This document shows, one piece after another, positions 1 through 11,246 of a DNA stretch of 64,000 nt. The stretch lies in NCBI RefSeq assembly GCF_004193775.1, contig NC_041002.1:35747112-35811111 (forward strand), written 5' to 3'. The position numbers and the translations under genes are program-made. A model generated the notes under the pieces. That model saw only the letters and a program-made list of their open reading frames with translations, was not told the origin of the DNA and made no database searches. This DNA comes from Glycine soja. Taxonomy: Eukaryota; Streptophyta; Magnoliopsida; Fabales; Fabaceae. The first letter of the stretch is position 1, and every line of letters starts with the position of its first letter.

Positions 1-130
1 GAGATGAGATTGGGTCATAATGTTTTGTCAAGTCATCAACACAAAGCACATCATCAACAAATGCAATAATGTTCGATGTCAAGCTCTCTAATACTCGTGA
101 GTAGCTCTCCAGAATGGATTTCCCAACATC
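1..130 (-). pseudogene. RopGEF last-exon fragment, unit 1 left arm (partial)
   Basis: The reverse complement reads from an acceptor-like CTAG at 131-134 into the same D-V-G-K exon start and the SYSRV and VDDLTKH segments found on the right arm. The window start truncates it. It pairs with 373-520. Confidence 0.7.
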
Positions 131-372
131 CTAGAAAATATAAATACAAATTTGAAGTGTTGAGATAAAAATTTCCAGCACTCAACAAATATAAAGAGGC
201 TTACGAAAAATTTTGGTACTTGAAAATTTGACCATTTTCATTTTAAGTCTTCAAATTTTTTGTGTACTTATCTATGTCTTAAGTGTACCAAAATATGTGT
301 TAAGCCTCTTTATATTTGTTGTGTTGCAAATTTTGATCTCAATAGTTCAAATTTGTTTTGTCTATTTTCTAG

Positions 373-913
373 GATGTTGGGAAATCCATTATGGAGAGCT
401 ACTCACGAGTACAAGAGTGTTTGGCATTAAACATTGTTGAAAGCATTGATGATCTGCTCTTTGTTGATGACTTGACAAAACATTCTGATCCAATCTCATC
501 TCTCCCAAAAGTTAGTTTAATTTATCACAAGAGCATTTCAGTTCCATACTTAATACTTGGTCAAACCATTCCTCCCAAACCAAGTTTTGGAACACCAAGC
601 TTTTCTCCGACATGATGTATTGCCCTACAAAGGGAGAAAAATCACCATTCATCAACATAGGCAACCTTTCCTAGAAAGGGGTAGGTGTTAATAAAGTTTT
701 GAATCATTTTGGTGGGCATTGAGAGGAAAGAGAAGTTTGTTCTAACATTGAAAACATTGCATGACGTGCCAACATTAATAAAATTTGATGAAGTGGCGAC
801 ATGTGAAAAGACATGGAGTCCAATGATTTTAAAGAAGATGTTAAGCTCAATGTGCGGGACCAAGCATGGTTAGAGTGAAAGGATTTTAATGTACAAGCCA
901 TTTATCAAAGTTT
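373..913 (+). pseudogene. RopGEF last-exon fragment, unit 1 right arm
   Basis: A splice acceptor (TTTTCTAG) precedes GATGTTGGGAAATCC, which reads as D-V-G-K-S followed by ESYSRV and, further on, [18 protein letters not shown]. These residues match the end of the PRONE domain and the following variable tail of plant RopGEFs, which activate ROP GTPases at the plasma membrane. The open frame runs to a stop near 615, and homology continues in other frames to about 913. Frameshifts and stops make it non-functional as a protein. Family assignment is from memory of conserved residues. Confidence 0.7.
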
Positions 914-1140
914 AATACACACACACACACATAGCCAACATAATTTGATTGATCAATCCATACTTGAAAATTATAAGTACCTAATATTCTAAGATAATTT
1001 CATTTCAGATTAATCACTTCAAATAAAAGTGAATTAGACTCTAAAAATTATTTCAACATTCATTGATTACTTTGTAATAACTTTATAACTCATTTATTTT
1101 ATCATGGACTACTATGTAAGTCATTTTCAAAAAGTAAACT

Positions 1141-1677
1141 TTGATAAGTGACTTGTACATTAAAATTCTTTCACTCGAGCCACGCCTGGTCCAGCACATT
1201 GAGCTTAACATCTTCTTCAGTGAAACCACTGGACTCCATGTTTTTTTTCACATGATGCCACTGCATCAAATGTTGTTAATGCTGACACTTCATCGAATGT
1301 TTTCAATGTTGGATCAAACTTCTTTTTCCTCTCAATGCTACTGAAATGAGTCAACTTTATTGACTCCTACCCTTCTATGGGGAAGCTTACCTTTATTGAT
1401 GAATTGTGATTTTGCTCCCTTTGTAGGGCTAACACATCATGCTGGAGAGAAGCTTAGTGTCACAAATGATAGTTTAGGAGGAGCGATTTGGCCATTCATT
1501 GAGTATAGGATATAAATGTTCGTGAGAAATTACACTAACTTTTGGGAGAGATGATATTGGATCAGAATGTTTTGTCAAGTCATCAACATAGATCACATCA
1601 TCAATGTGTGCAACAATGTTTGATGCCAAGCTCACTAGTACTTGTGATTTTCTCTATAGAATGTATTTCCCAACAAC
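1141..1677 (-). pseudogene. RopGEF last-exon fragment, unit 2 left arm
   Basis: Reading down from an acceptor-like CTAG at 1678-1681, the minus strand gives the same exon to its tail, including the EEDVKLNVLDQAWLE segment near 1165-1210. The GATG start is changed to GTTG. Small indels interrupt the frame. Confidence 0.65.
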
Positions 1678-1932
1678 CTAGAAAAAAGATAGAACAATTT
1701 TGAAGTGATGAGATCAAAATTTCCAGCACTCAACAAATATACAGAGGCTTAAGACAAATTTTGGTACTTGAAATTTGACCCTTTTTATTTGAAGTCTTAA
1801 ACTTTTCAGTGTACTTAACTATATCTTAAGTGTACCATGATGGTACCAAAATATGTCTTAAGCCTCTTTATATTTGTTGAGTGCTGAAAATTTTGATCTC
1901 AACACCTCAAAATTGTTCTTTTTATTTTTTAG

Positions 1933-2450
1933 GATTTTGGGAAATCCATTCTGGAGAGCTACTCACGAGTATTAGAGAGCTTGGCATCAAAAATTGTTGC
2001 ACACATTGATGATGTGGTCTATATTGACGACATGACGAAACATTTTGATCCAATCTCATCTCTCCCAAAAGTTAGTGTAATTTCTCATAAGTGCAGTTCA
2101 TATCCATACTCAATGTCTAGTCAAACCACTCCTCCTAAACCATCTTTTGGGATGCCATGATTTTCTCCAACACAATGTCTTAGCCCTACAAAGGGAGTCA
2201 AATCACCATTCATTAGCAGAGGCAACCTTCCCCTGAGAGGGGTAGGAGTAAATAAATTTTTGACTTATTTTGGTAACATTGAGAGGAAAGAGAAGTTTGT
2301 TCTAACATTGAAAAAATTTGATGAAGTGGTGGCATGAGAAACAGACACAGAGTCTAGTGACTTCACAGAAGAAGATGTTTAGCTCAATGTTCTGAATCGG
2401 GCAAGTCTAGAGTGAAAGGATTTTAATGTACAAGTCACTTATCAAAGTTT
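1933..2450 (+). pseudogene. RopGEF last-exon fragment, unit 2 right arm
   Basis: After the acceptor TTTTTTAG the frame reads [17 protein letters not shown], then [33 protein letters not shown] and ESSDFTEEDV. This is one of the best-preserved copies: the homology is collinear for about 170 codons with several in-frame stops. Expected RopGEF features are the [10 protein letters not shown] block of the PRONE end and the RG-GV-KVLT block near the C-terminus. Confidence 0.7.
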
Positions 2451-2454
2451 AATA

Positions 2455-2591
<137 letters not shown>

Positions 2592-2811
2592 GCCAACATA
2601 ATTTGATTGATCAGTCCATATTCCAAAATTTGAAGCACCTAATATTCTAAGATAATTTCATTTCAGATTAATCATTTGAAATAAAATTGAATCAGCCCCT
2701 AAAAATCATTTCAACAATCATTGACTACTTGTTAATAACTTTATAAGTCATCTTTTTGTTTCAAAAAGTGAAGGAGTGCACACACACACACACATATATA
2801 TTCAAAACTTT

Positions 2812-3349
2812 TATAAATGGTTTGTATGTTAAAATCCTTTCCGTCTAGCCATGCTTGATCCAACACATTGAGCTTAACATCTTCTTCTTTGAAATCATTG
2901 GACTCCATATTTGTTTCACATGTCCCTATTTCATCAAATTTTTCTAATGCTGACACTTCATCAACTGTTTTCAATGGTGGAACAAACTTCTCTTTCCTCT
3001 AAATGCTACCAAAATGAGTCAAAACTTTATTGACTCCTATCCTTCTCTTGGAAAGATTTCCTTTGTTGATGAATTGTGATTTTGCTCCCTTTGCAGGCCT
3101 AACATATCATGTCCCAGAAAAGCTTGGTGTTCCAAAAGATGGTTTAGGAGGTGTGGTTTGGCTATGCATTGAGTATAGGATAGAAATGTTCTTTTAAGAA
3201 ATTACATTAACTTTTAGGAGACATGAAATTAGATCAGAATGTTTTGTCAAGTCATCAACATAGAGCACATCATCAATGCGTGCAATAATGTTGGATGCCA
3301 AGCTCTCTTGTACTTGTGAAAAGCTCTTTAGAATGGATTTCCCAACATA
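2812..3349 (-). pseudogene. RopGEF last-exon fragment, unit 3 left arm
   Basis: Minus-strand reading from the acceptor-like CTAG at 3350-3353. The 77-codon open frame at 2741-2974 keeps the tail segment TCETNMESNDFKEEDVKLN and LDQAWLDGKDFN. The rest is frameshifted. Confidence 0.65.
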
Positions 3350-3609
3350 CTAGAAAAAAGACTGAACAATTTTGAAGTGTTGAGATCAAAATTTCCTGCA
3401 CTCAACAAATATAAAAAGGCTTACGACATATTTTGGTACTTGAAAATTTGACCATTTTCTTTTTAAGTCTTCAAATTTTCTGAGTACTTATCTATTTCTT
3501 AAGTGTACCAAAACTTTGAGCGTTCCAAAATGTGTGTTAAGAATTTTTATATATGTTGTGTTGCAAATTTTGATCTCAACAATTCAAAATTGTTTTGTCT
3601 ATTTTCTAG

Positions 3610-4160
3610 GATGTTGGAAAATCCGTCATGGAGAGTTACTCATAAGTACTAGAGAGCCTGGCATCAAACATTGTTGCATGCATTGATGATGTGCTCTATG
3701 TTGATGACTTGGGAAACCATATTGATTCTATCTCATCTCTTCCAAAAGTTAGTGTAATTTCTCACAAGAACATTTCTATTCCATACTGAATGCCTGGCCA
3801 AATCACTCCTCTTAAACCATCTTTTGGCACACCAAGCTTTTCTATGGAAAGATGTGGTAGCCCTACAAAGGGAGCCAAATCTCAAATCATCAGTAGAGGC
3901 AACCTTCCCCAGAGAGGGGTAGGAGTCAATAAAGTTTTGACTTATTTTGGTGAAATTGAGAGGAAAGAGAAATTTGTTCCAAAATTGAAAACATTTGATG
4001 AAGTGCCAACATTAACAACATTTGACGAAGTGGCGACATGTGAAACAAACATAGAGTCCATTGATTTCACAAAAGAAGATGTTAAGCTCAATGTTCTGAA
4101 CCAGGCGTGGCTAGAGTGGAAGGATTTTAATGTACAAGCCATTTATGAGAGTTCAATGTT
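3610..4160 (+). pseudogene. RopGEF last-exon fragment, unit 3 right arm (longest open tail)
   Basis: After TTTTCTAG the sequence reads the SYS-VLESLASNIVACID block and VDDLGNH. From 3790 to 4194 a 134-codon open frame carries the C-terminal part: [39 protein letters not shown] and the acidic TKEDVKLNVLNQAWLEW segment. Two stops lie upstream (near 3643 and 3787). The tail past NQAWLEWKDFN runs into spacer sequence, so the original C-terminus is not certain. Confidence 0.7.
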
Positions 4161-4249
4161 TTTAATCTATCTATATATCTATCTATCTATATAACTAACA
4201 TAATGGTGTAATAGTTGTCAAAGTTACACCACTGTAATTTGATCTCTCT

Positions 4250-4285
<36 letters not shown>

Positions 4286-4305
4286 AAACTAAAATATTAA
4301 GCTTT
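4160..4305. repeat. Spacer with (CTAT)n, (CT)n and (TA)n microsatellites
   Basis: TCTATCTATATATC-type repeats occupy about 4166-4192, and a CT run followed by a TA run occupies about 4246-4285. The position corresponds to the TA/TG tract in the previous spacer, but the motif has expanded differently. Confidence 0.85.
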
Positions 4306-4309
4306 TATA

Positions 4310-4807
4310 AATGGCTTGTACATTAAAATCCTCTCACTCTAGCCATGCTTGGTGCTGCACATTCAGCTAAATATCTTCTTTTGTTGAATCGCTGGACCCA
4401 TGTTTGTTTCACATGTCGCCACTTCATCAAATGTTGTTAATGTTGGCACTTCATAATTTTTTTTCAATGGTGGAACAAACTTACCATTCCTCTCAATCCT
4501 ACCAAAATTAGTCAAAACTTTATTGAATTTTACCCCTATTTGGGGAAGCTTTCCTCTATTGATGAATGATGATTTTCTCCCTTTGCAAGGCTAACACATC
4601 ATGCTAGAGAAAAGCTTAGCCATGCATTGAGTATGGGATAGAAATGTTCTTGTGAGAAATTACACTCACTTTTGTGAGAGGTGAGATTGGATCAGAATGT
4701 TTTGTCAAGTTATCAAGATAGAGCACATCATCAATGCATGCAACACTATTTGATGCCAAGCATTCTTGTACTCATGAAAAGCTCTCCACAATGGATTTCC
4801 CAACATC
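4310..4807 (-). pseudogene. RopGEF last-exon fragment, unit 4 left arm
   Basis: The minus strand reads from the acceptor AG at 4808-4809 into the GATGTTGGG exon start and on to the tail. Compared with other copies it has an internal deletion near 4613-4617. No long frame survives. Confidence 0.6.
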
Positions 4808-5058
4808 CTAAAAAATAGACAGAACAATTTTGAAGATCAAAATTTCTAGCACTCTACAAATATAGAGGCTTAGAACATATTTTGGTACTTGACAATTTGA
4901 CCATTTTCATTTTAAGTCTTAAAATTTTACGTGTACTTATCCATGTCTTAACTGTACCAAAACTTTGGGTGTACTAAAATGTGTGTTAAGCCTATTTATA
5001 TTTGTTGTGTTGCAAATTTTGATCTTAGCAGTTCAAATTTTTTTTGTCTATTTTTTAG

Positions 5059-5256
5059 GATCTTGGGAAATGCATTCTGAAGAGCTACTCATGAGTACTA
5101 GAGAGCTTGGCATCAAACATTGTTGCTTGCATTGATTATGTGCTCTATGTTGATGACTTGACAAAACATTCTGATCCAATCTCATCTCTCCCAAAAGTTA
5201 GTGTAATTTTTTACAAGAACATTTCTGTTCCATACTTAGTATCTGGCTAAATCACT
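5059..5256 (+). pseudogene. RopGEF last-exon fragment, unit 4 right arm (5' part only)
   Basis: The acceptor TTTTTTAG is followed by a GATC variant of the exon start and the LESLASNIV and [18 protein letters not shown] segments. Homology ends at about 5256, at the inverted junction with unit 5. Confidence 0.65.
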
Positions 5257-5466
5257 CTTGTTTAGGAGGTGTGGTTTGGCCATGCATTGAGTATGGAATA
5301 TAAATGCCCTAATGAGAATTTATACTAACTTTGAGAGTGATGAGATTAGATTAGAATGTTTTTTCATGTCATCAACATAGAGCACATCATTAATGCATGC
5401 AACAATGGTTGATACCAAGCTTTCTAGTACTCGTGAGTGGCTCTCTAGAATTGATTTCCCAACATC
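5257..5466 (-). pseudogene. RopGEF last-exon fragment, unit 5 left arm (partial)
   Basis: The minus strand reads from position 5466 (acceptor AG changed to CG) through the exon start to the CATACTCAATGCATGGCC region. It pairs with 5708-5910. Confidence 0.6.
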
Positions 5467-5707
5467 CGAAAAAATAAATAGAACAATTTTGAAGTTCTAA
5501 GATCAAAATTTTTAGCACTGAACAAATATAAAGTGGCTTAAGATATATATTGGTACTTGAAAATTTGACCCTTTTTATTTTAAGTCTTAAAATTTGTGCA
5601 CTTAACTATGTGTTAAGTGTACCAAAATGTGTGTTAAGCCTCTTTATATTTTTTTGTGTTGAAAATTTTGATCTCAAAACTTCAAAATTGTTTCTTCTAT
5701 TTTCTAG

Positions 5708-6238
5708 GATGTAGAGAAATCCATTATGGAAAGCTACTCACGAGTACTAGATAGCCTTGCATCTAACCTTGTTGGACACATTTATGATGTGCTCTATGTT
5801 GATGGCTTGACAAAACATTATGATCTAATCTCATCTCTTCCGAAAGTTAGTGTAATTTCTCACAAGAGCATTTATGTTCCATACTCAATACTTGGCAAAT
5901 CACTCCTCCTAAACCATCTTTTGGCACACCAAGCTTTTCTATGGCACGATGTGTTAGCCCTACAAAAGGAGCAAAATCACCATTTGTCAACAGACGCAAC
6001 CTTCCCCAAAGAGGGGTAGGAGTCAATAAAGTTTTGACTTGAGAGGAAAGAGTAGTTTGTTCCAACATTGAAAAAATTTGATGAAGTGCAAGAATTAACA
6101 ACATTTGATGAAGTGGCGACATGTGAAATAGATACAGAGTCAGTGACTTCATAGAAGAAGATGTTAAGTACAATGTTTTGAACCTGGCATGACCAAATTG
6201 AAAGTATTTTAATGTACAATCCATTTATTAGAGTTTAA
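5708..6238 (+). pseudogene. RopGEF last-exon fragment, unit 5 right arm
   Basis: The acceptor TTTCTAG precedes the exon. The open frame 5726-6019 keeps [37 protein letters not shown] and VISHKSI, then shifts frame. The RGVGVNKVLT block and the acidic tail follow in another frame. A deletion near 6040 removes part of the FGGIERKEK segment. Confidence 0.7.
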
Positions 6239-6399
6239 TGTTCTTAGTTAATTTCATTTCAGATTAATCATTTCAAATGAAATTGAATCAGCCCCTAAAA
6301 ATTATTTCAAAATTAATTGACTACATTGTAATAACTTTATGAGTCATCATTTTATCATTAACTCCTATGTAAGTCATTTTGAAAAAGTAAAGAATTAAT

Positions 6400-8347
6400 T
6401 AATAGAAAAATGTAGTATTGATAAAAAAATGTTACAAAGGATGTAAACTACATAAGAAAAACAAATAAAGTAAATTATTTTATTGAAATTTCAAATTTGA
6501 ACATAGAAAATGGAGGATGTCCTTAAAGTTTGATTGTAGTTTTCAGAAACAAGGTAGGTATGTTGGACAATGAGATGTGTTGCACAAAATTGATTCCTAC
6601 ATTTTCAAAATCCTAAAATTTACTTCAACTTTTATTGACAAAGATATACAAACTTACAAAGAACTATAACTATAATCTATAGTATGAACAAAAGTTATTG
6701 CAGCCAACGCTAAACATCCAAATATCCAATACGAAAACTTTAGCATCACAAAGTTTATGATAATATAAGAAACAATAAAAGCTATTGTAATCAACAAACA
6801 CACATATCTCCATAAAAACATTTATTCTTCAAAGTTCAAACATTTCAATCTAAACTTTCAGAGATGCACATATGGAAAAAATCATTAAATTAAGTTATTA
6901 TCAAATTAAACTAGAAGGCATAAACATTGAAATGGAATATTTGGGATTTGGAGATCTTTACCCGCGAAGAACAACAAACAAACAACCTCTGTGTCAAACA
7001 CAAAGCGAGATTGCGACGCTCCTCGGGCCTTTGCGAGTTGCAAAAGTCATGATGAATATGTTGTGAAGAGAAAGGGGCGAGAATTAGGGTGAAAGTGAGA
7101 CGATGAGGAGAACCCTTCACATGTTGTGCTTATGAGAGTGAGACTAAGTGCAAATTAGAAAAACGCACCGTTCGGCTTGTGTTAGAGGTATTTTGGCCAT
7201 CGGGATTATTTTAAAAAAATTGATGTGCTTAACTCGGTTTGGGTTTCCAATATCGGGAAAGTCACTAATTGTAGTCATAACCAATCAAGTTGCTTTGGTC
7301 TAATTTGGGCTGTATACTTAATTGATCTAATGACTAAACCAGACTGACCAGACAACGAATTCCAAGTCAGACTGACGGATCCATGATCCAGTTCAATTTT
7401 TACAACACTCCTAAATAGTTACTTATATATTAATACACTATAATATAGACATGTCCCTAAGATATAGTAGTGCATTAATCTATGCACTACAAGAAGTTAA
7501 ATTTATAACTTATATTTTAATGTATTAGTTTCCCAATTATTTTTAATTTTATATATAAATATATCTTAGTAAAAAAATGTAAATATTTCTGAAATATATC
7601 AACATAATCATAATTATTGATATATATCTTATATTATTTTAATTTATACAAATGTTTGTTTCAGAAACCATTATCTTTATAAACATATTTTAACTTGTAT
7701 ATAACTGGGCATACACATAATTTTAAAGGGAAATATTAATAATGAAAAATATATTTCATTTTATAATTATTAATTTTTAAAAAATATGTTTCCATCATAA
7801 AAGCAAAAACTGAAGTGGATCAATTGGTCACTAGAAGGGGATCGTATAGTGACACAAGAGCTGACTATTTTTTTTTCCTGAACAAAGGCACTCTCTTTTG
7901 ATTTTTCTTCTTCTCAAGCTTCTTGAATAGAAATCAAAAGTTCTTTTAGCAGCAAGACATTTCATTCTTAAGTACTTTAATAAAATAATAAACTAGTGTA
8001 TAACTTCCAAGTAAAACTTAAAGATGTTGCTTCAACAACTACTTGTAAAATCACAAATTCTGTTATCAAACAAATTTTGGTTTTCACTTTTCTAATACAA
8101 AGTAGATGCTACTTCCAAACTTAAGAAGTTATTTTGTAAGAACTCTTAGATAAAATATCAATGCTAAGATTTTTTATCAGCAAATTTTTTGCAAACATAA
8201 GATAAGTACGTAATAAACTGAAATTAAATAAGAAGTAGTAAAAAAGGATAGAAGACATGAAGTAATTATATTGATTCACCCCAACCTGGACTATGTCTAG
8301 TACCTACACTTGTAGGCTTTCTCTACTAAGACCAAGAACACAACCAT
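6400..8347. other. AT-rich intergenic DNA, no supported gene
   Basis: Mostly AT-rich with scattered A/T runs. A GC-richer island at about 6955-7180 carries short open frames on both strands (64 and 69 codons), neither with a recognisable domain. The last 65 bases before the Ty3 element (8281-8347) resemble the short degenerate repeats at 16225-16490, suggesting one pre-insertion sequence split by the element. Confidence 0.6.
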
Positions 8348-9329
8348 TGATGCAATCCTTCCTAGGAAGGGACCAGTCACCTGAGCCATGAGCAAGAGGC
8401 TCAGAGAGGATTGTGCTAGAGCTGTTGAAGAAGGCCCTAAGGTTCTCATGAACCTCAGGGTAGATTTCGGGCCCATGGGCAAAATATGAGCTCACTTATC
8501 TTTGTACATATTAGATTAAGGTTTCATTATTTTTGGGCCTTGTATTTTGGGCTCCATAATATAGGTAGGGTACCCTAGAAATGTAGGATTTTCAGCCCTT
8601 GTATTTTGGGGCACCTAGACTAGTTTTTGTATTAGGGGTAGTTTTGTAATTTCACATGCATTAAGTGAATATTTGATGTGTGTGTTGGGAAATAAATTTA
8701 ATTGAATTGGGAGAAGCCCAATCCAATTAAATTTTAGAGGGGGAGGTGAAAATTTTCTTGCTACACCCCATTGCCACATCATATAGTCACACTTTGTCCT
8801 TCATGCTTTACATGCCTCATGACACCGAAACACACTTAGTGGAGAATCTTGGATTTGATCTTGAATTAGTGGATTGAACCATAGCTAAAATTCACTAATC
8901 ATGATTAGCGAAATTTTGGCTCTAAAATTTGACTCCACAAATTCAATTTCAAATTCAAGTGAAATTTGAATAGAAATTCAAATTTCCCTCCAATTTTGTG
9001 TGACACTTAGGCTATAAATAAAGGCAATGTGTGAGAATTTTTTCAAATTTGATCATTTGAGAATTACACTTCAAAGTTCAGACCTCATTTGAGGCACAAA
9101 GTTTCGTGCCCCATCTCTCCCTCTCCCTCCACTCATCTTTTCCTACCTTCAAGCTCTTATCCATGGCTTCCTATGGTGGTTAGCTTTTTCTTGACTCATC
9201 TTCTCCTTGAAGTGGCATCTCCAATCATCTTTCTTCCTTCTCCATTCCGCTTCCATGATCTTCAAGAAGCAAAAGACTCCATTGATGAAGAATATCCAAG
9301 GCCTACAAGCTCCACATGGAGCTACATCA
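8348..9329 (+). repeat. 5' LTR of family A element
   Basis: 982 bases, TGATG...CATCA with inverted 5-base termini, and TATA box CTATAAATA near 9011-9019. It matches 15238-16224 throughout. The first ~145 bases match the end of the pol reading frame, because the coding frame runs into the LTR in the 3' copy. Confidence 0.9.
9011..9019 (+). promoter_or_regulatory. TATA box of family A 5' LTR
   Basis: CTATAAATA lies about 660 bases into the LTR. The same box occurs at the matching place in the other three family A LTRs (about 15908, and on the minus strand at about 38260 and 58563), supporting it as the LTR core promoter. Confidence 0.65.
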
Positions 9330-9331
9330 TG

Positions 9332-9346
9332 TGGTATCAAGAGCAT
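9332..9346 (+). other. Primer binding site (initiator Met-tRNA type)
   Basis: TGGTATCAAGAGCAT starts two bases after the 5' LTR. This is the common plant retrotransposon primer site complementary to the 3' end of initiator Met-tRNA, with one extra A compared with the usual TGGTATCAGAGC. Confidence 0.8.
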
Positions 9347-11246
9347 CTTTGTGTAGGTGACGTTCTTTTGCTTCCTCTATCTTTTGGTTCGATCAATTCA
9401 CTTTAATTCCTTGTTCTTTATCTTATTCTCCATGTATATCCTCCATTATCTTGTGGGTTGGTTTTGTTTAGAGTAGATTCAAAAAAATAAATCGATTAAA
9501 TCTTAGATCTACACTTGTTCTTGCATTTCAATGGTTCAAATTTTATAGATCTACTCTTGAATCATGTTTTTGTGTTGATTTTAGGTTCTATCTTTTTTTA
9601 GTCATAATATTCTCGTGCTGAACCTTTTGATCTAAATTTTCTTCCAAAATATTGATTAGAAAAAAAAACACAAAAATCTAAGTGTGAATCAGTTAATCCA
9701 TGTTGTCTTAGAGTCATTTTTAGTCATAATAATTGTCACATTATGTTCTAAGTTTGTGTTGAATTTTTATTTTTTTGATTGAATTCTAGATACATTTGTT
9801 CATGTATTCTTGTCATTCTTAGCCTATCTTTTGAATTTTGAGTCTAATTCATGCATGTTATTTAGTTCATAACATGTTCTAAATCAATTCCTAGAAGTAG
9901 TCTTGTTGTTGAACTTTGTTTTGTTTTCTAAGTTTTCTATATGATGCCTATGAAGAAATTGAGATGTAGTGTTGAGTTTTGGCTGGATTTGTGAATCAAA
10001 ATAAGTCTTAAGCTCTCTTGAATTGTGTTATTCAAGACATTTGAGCATAAGCAAACACAAATTGTAATTATCCAAGCCTTAAGCAACATAAACACTACTC
10101 TTGATTTCTAGGTTGAAATCGCTGGTGCTGGCAGCTGGAACATACTTGTAAAAATTACTGGGAATTTGTCACTGTGAATTGTGAGCTGAAATTTTTACTG
10201 AATTTCTAGACATCTGGAAAAAAATTATAAAAAAAGAACCAAGTGATTTGGATAAAAGGACAAAATACAAAAAATCACACAAGTTGGTAGGAAAATCAGT
10301 GTCCTAGAAAAAAAAAGTGAAAGGGAAGTGTGCATGTTGTTTTGGATTGAAATTTATTCTATAATTGGTGCCTATTTTATACCAATCTTAGTTCTAAAAT
10401 TTCAATTGAAAATTAGTGTGAAAACAAGTTCCAAAACTAGAGGTTTCTTGAATCTTATTTTTTTTAGCTTTTTTACTTTTCTCTAAAGCCATTCTAGGTT
10501 TCTCTTTGAGTCCTAGCTTGCTTTTATGTGCTTTTCATTGCTTTAATTGTTGAATAATCCTTGAAAATTTGTCTTATTAAAACTCTATTGGTTTATCTTT
10601 CATTTCATTTTTCTGGTCTTTGGTTATTGCTTGTCTCTTTGTTTTCTTGTTTGTGAGTTGCTATATAGGGAATTGGAAAGGAGGATTGGTTCCATCCTTT
10701 GAAGAATTTGAGCCAAGAAGAAAGGGGCCAACCACCTTAAGAGATATTGGACTAAGAAGCATTCCAAATTTAGTGAATCACCAAAGGGAGAGCAACCACC
10801 AAAATTGAGGACCGTTTTGTAATTTTGTAATTGGCAATTTACTTACCTTTATTGCTTTCAAGTTTTTGTAACAAAAAGGCCTTTCCTTGGAAGTGTGTTG
10901 GGAGCCTTCAATAGGTTACCAAACTTCTATTTGTGTGTAATAATTTTAGGCAATTTTCCCTTAGGATAGTGAGTGTTTTGTTGGGAACCTTAAATGTGGT
11001 CATCCAAACACTCTTGGGATTCGCCTAATTTACATTTCTTGCACTTTAATTTCTTGCCTACTTTCATTGCTTATTTCCTTTACCTTCCAATGTCAAACCG
11101 CCTAGATAGCTTGCCTTTTACCAATTAGTTTTTACCTTATCTTTCACACCTTTTTTAGTGTTTATTTTGGCTAGTTTCAACCATAGTTTCTTTTACCTTT
11201 TGTTTTCAAACCCCCAACAAGAAAGAACCACAACTTAGGAACCAAC
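9347..11246 (+). other. Untranslated leader of family A element
   Basis: About 1.9 kb between primer site and gag with no convincing gene. It is shared with the minus-strand copy at 56509-58230, so it is a family trait. A 62-codon frame at 10620-10808 has a hydrophobic start but is only weakly kept in the other copy. Confidence 0.7.

Larger units (their letters stand above)
1..913. repeat. Hairpin unit 1 of the RopGEF array (left arm cut by window start)
   Basis: Positions 1-200 read as the reverse complement of about 270-520. The left arm ends at the window edge, so only part of the stem is visible. The loop lies around 210-270. The right arm continues to about 913, followed by a short CA run and the common AT-rich spacer. 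Confidence 0.8.
2812..4160. repeat. Hairpin unit 3 of the RopGEF array
   Basis: Left arm about 2812-3440, right arm about 3530-4160, loop near 3450-3520. Both arms look nearly full length, and the centre keeps the AGTGTACCAAAA motif and its complement. Confidence 0.85.
4306..5256. repeat. Hairpin unit 4 of the RopGEF array (right arm truncated)
   Basis: The left arm (4306-4880) is full length. The right arm (about 4980-5256) stops abruptly after the ISVPY-like segment, where it meets unit 5. The missing part corresponds to about 330 bases of exon present in the other right arms. Confidence 0.8.
5257..6238. repeat. Hairpin unit 5 of the RopGEF array (left arm truncated)
   Basis: The left arm is short (5257-5540), starting at exactly the homologous position where the unit 4 right arm stops. 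The right arm (about 5630-6238) is full length and is followed by the common spacer block (6245-6390), after which array homology ends. Confidence 0.8.

Noticed and set aside
6872..7120. Overlapping 64- and 69-codon frames in the GC-richer island
   Set aside because: Opposite strands of the same short island, no recognisable domain, splice context or conservation signal.
9089..9406. 105-codon frame in the family A LTR, similar frames in all four LTRs
   Set aside because: The frame is kept because the LTRs are copies of each other; it crosses the LTR end and primer site and is broken at different places in the copies.
10620..10808. 62-codon frame with a hydrophobic start in the family A leader
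   Set aside because: The related minus-strand leader has only a partial, interrupted version; no known leader peptide matches.
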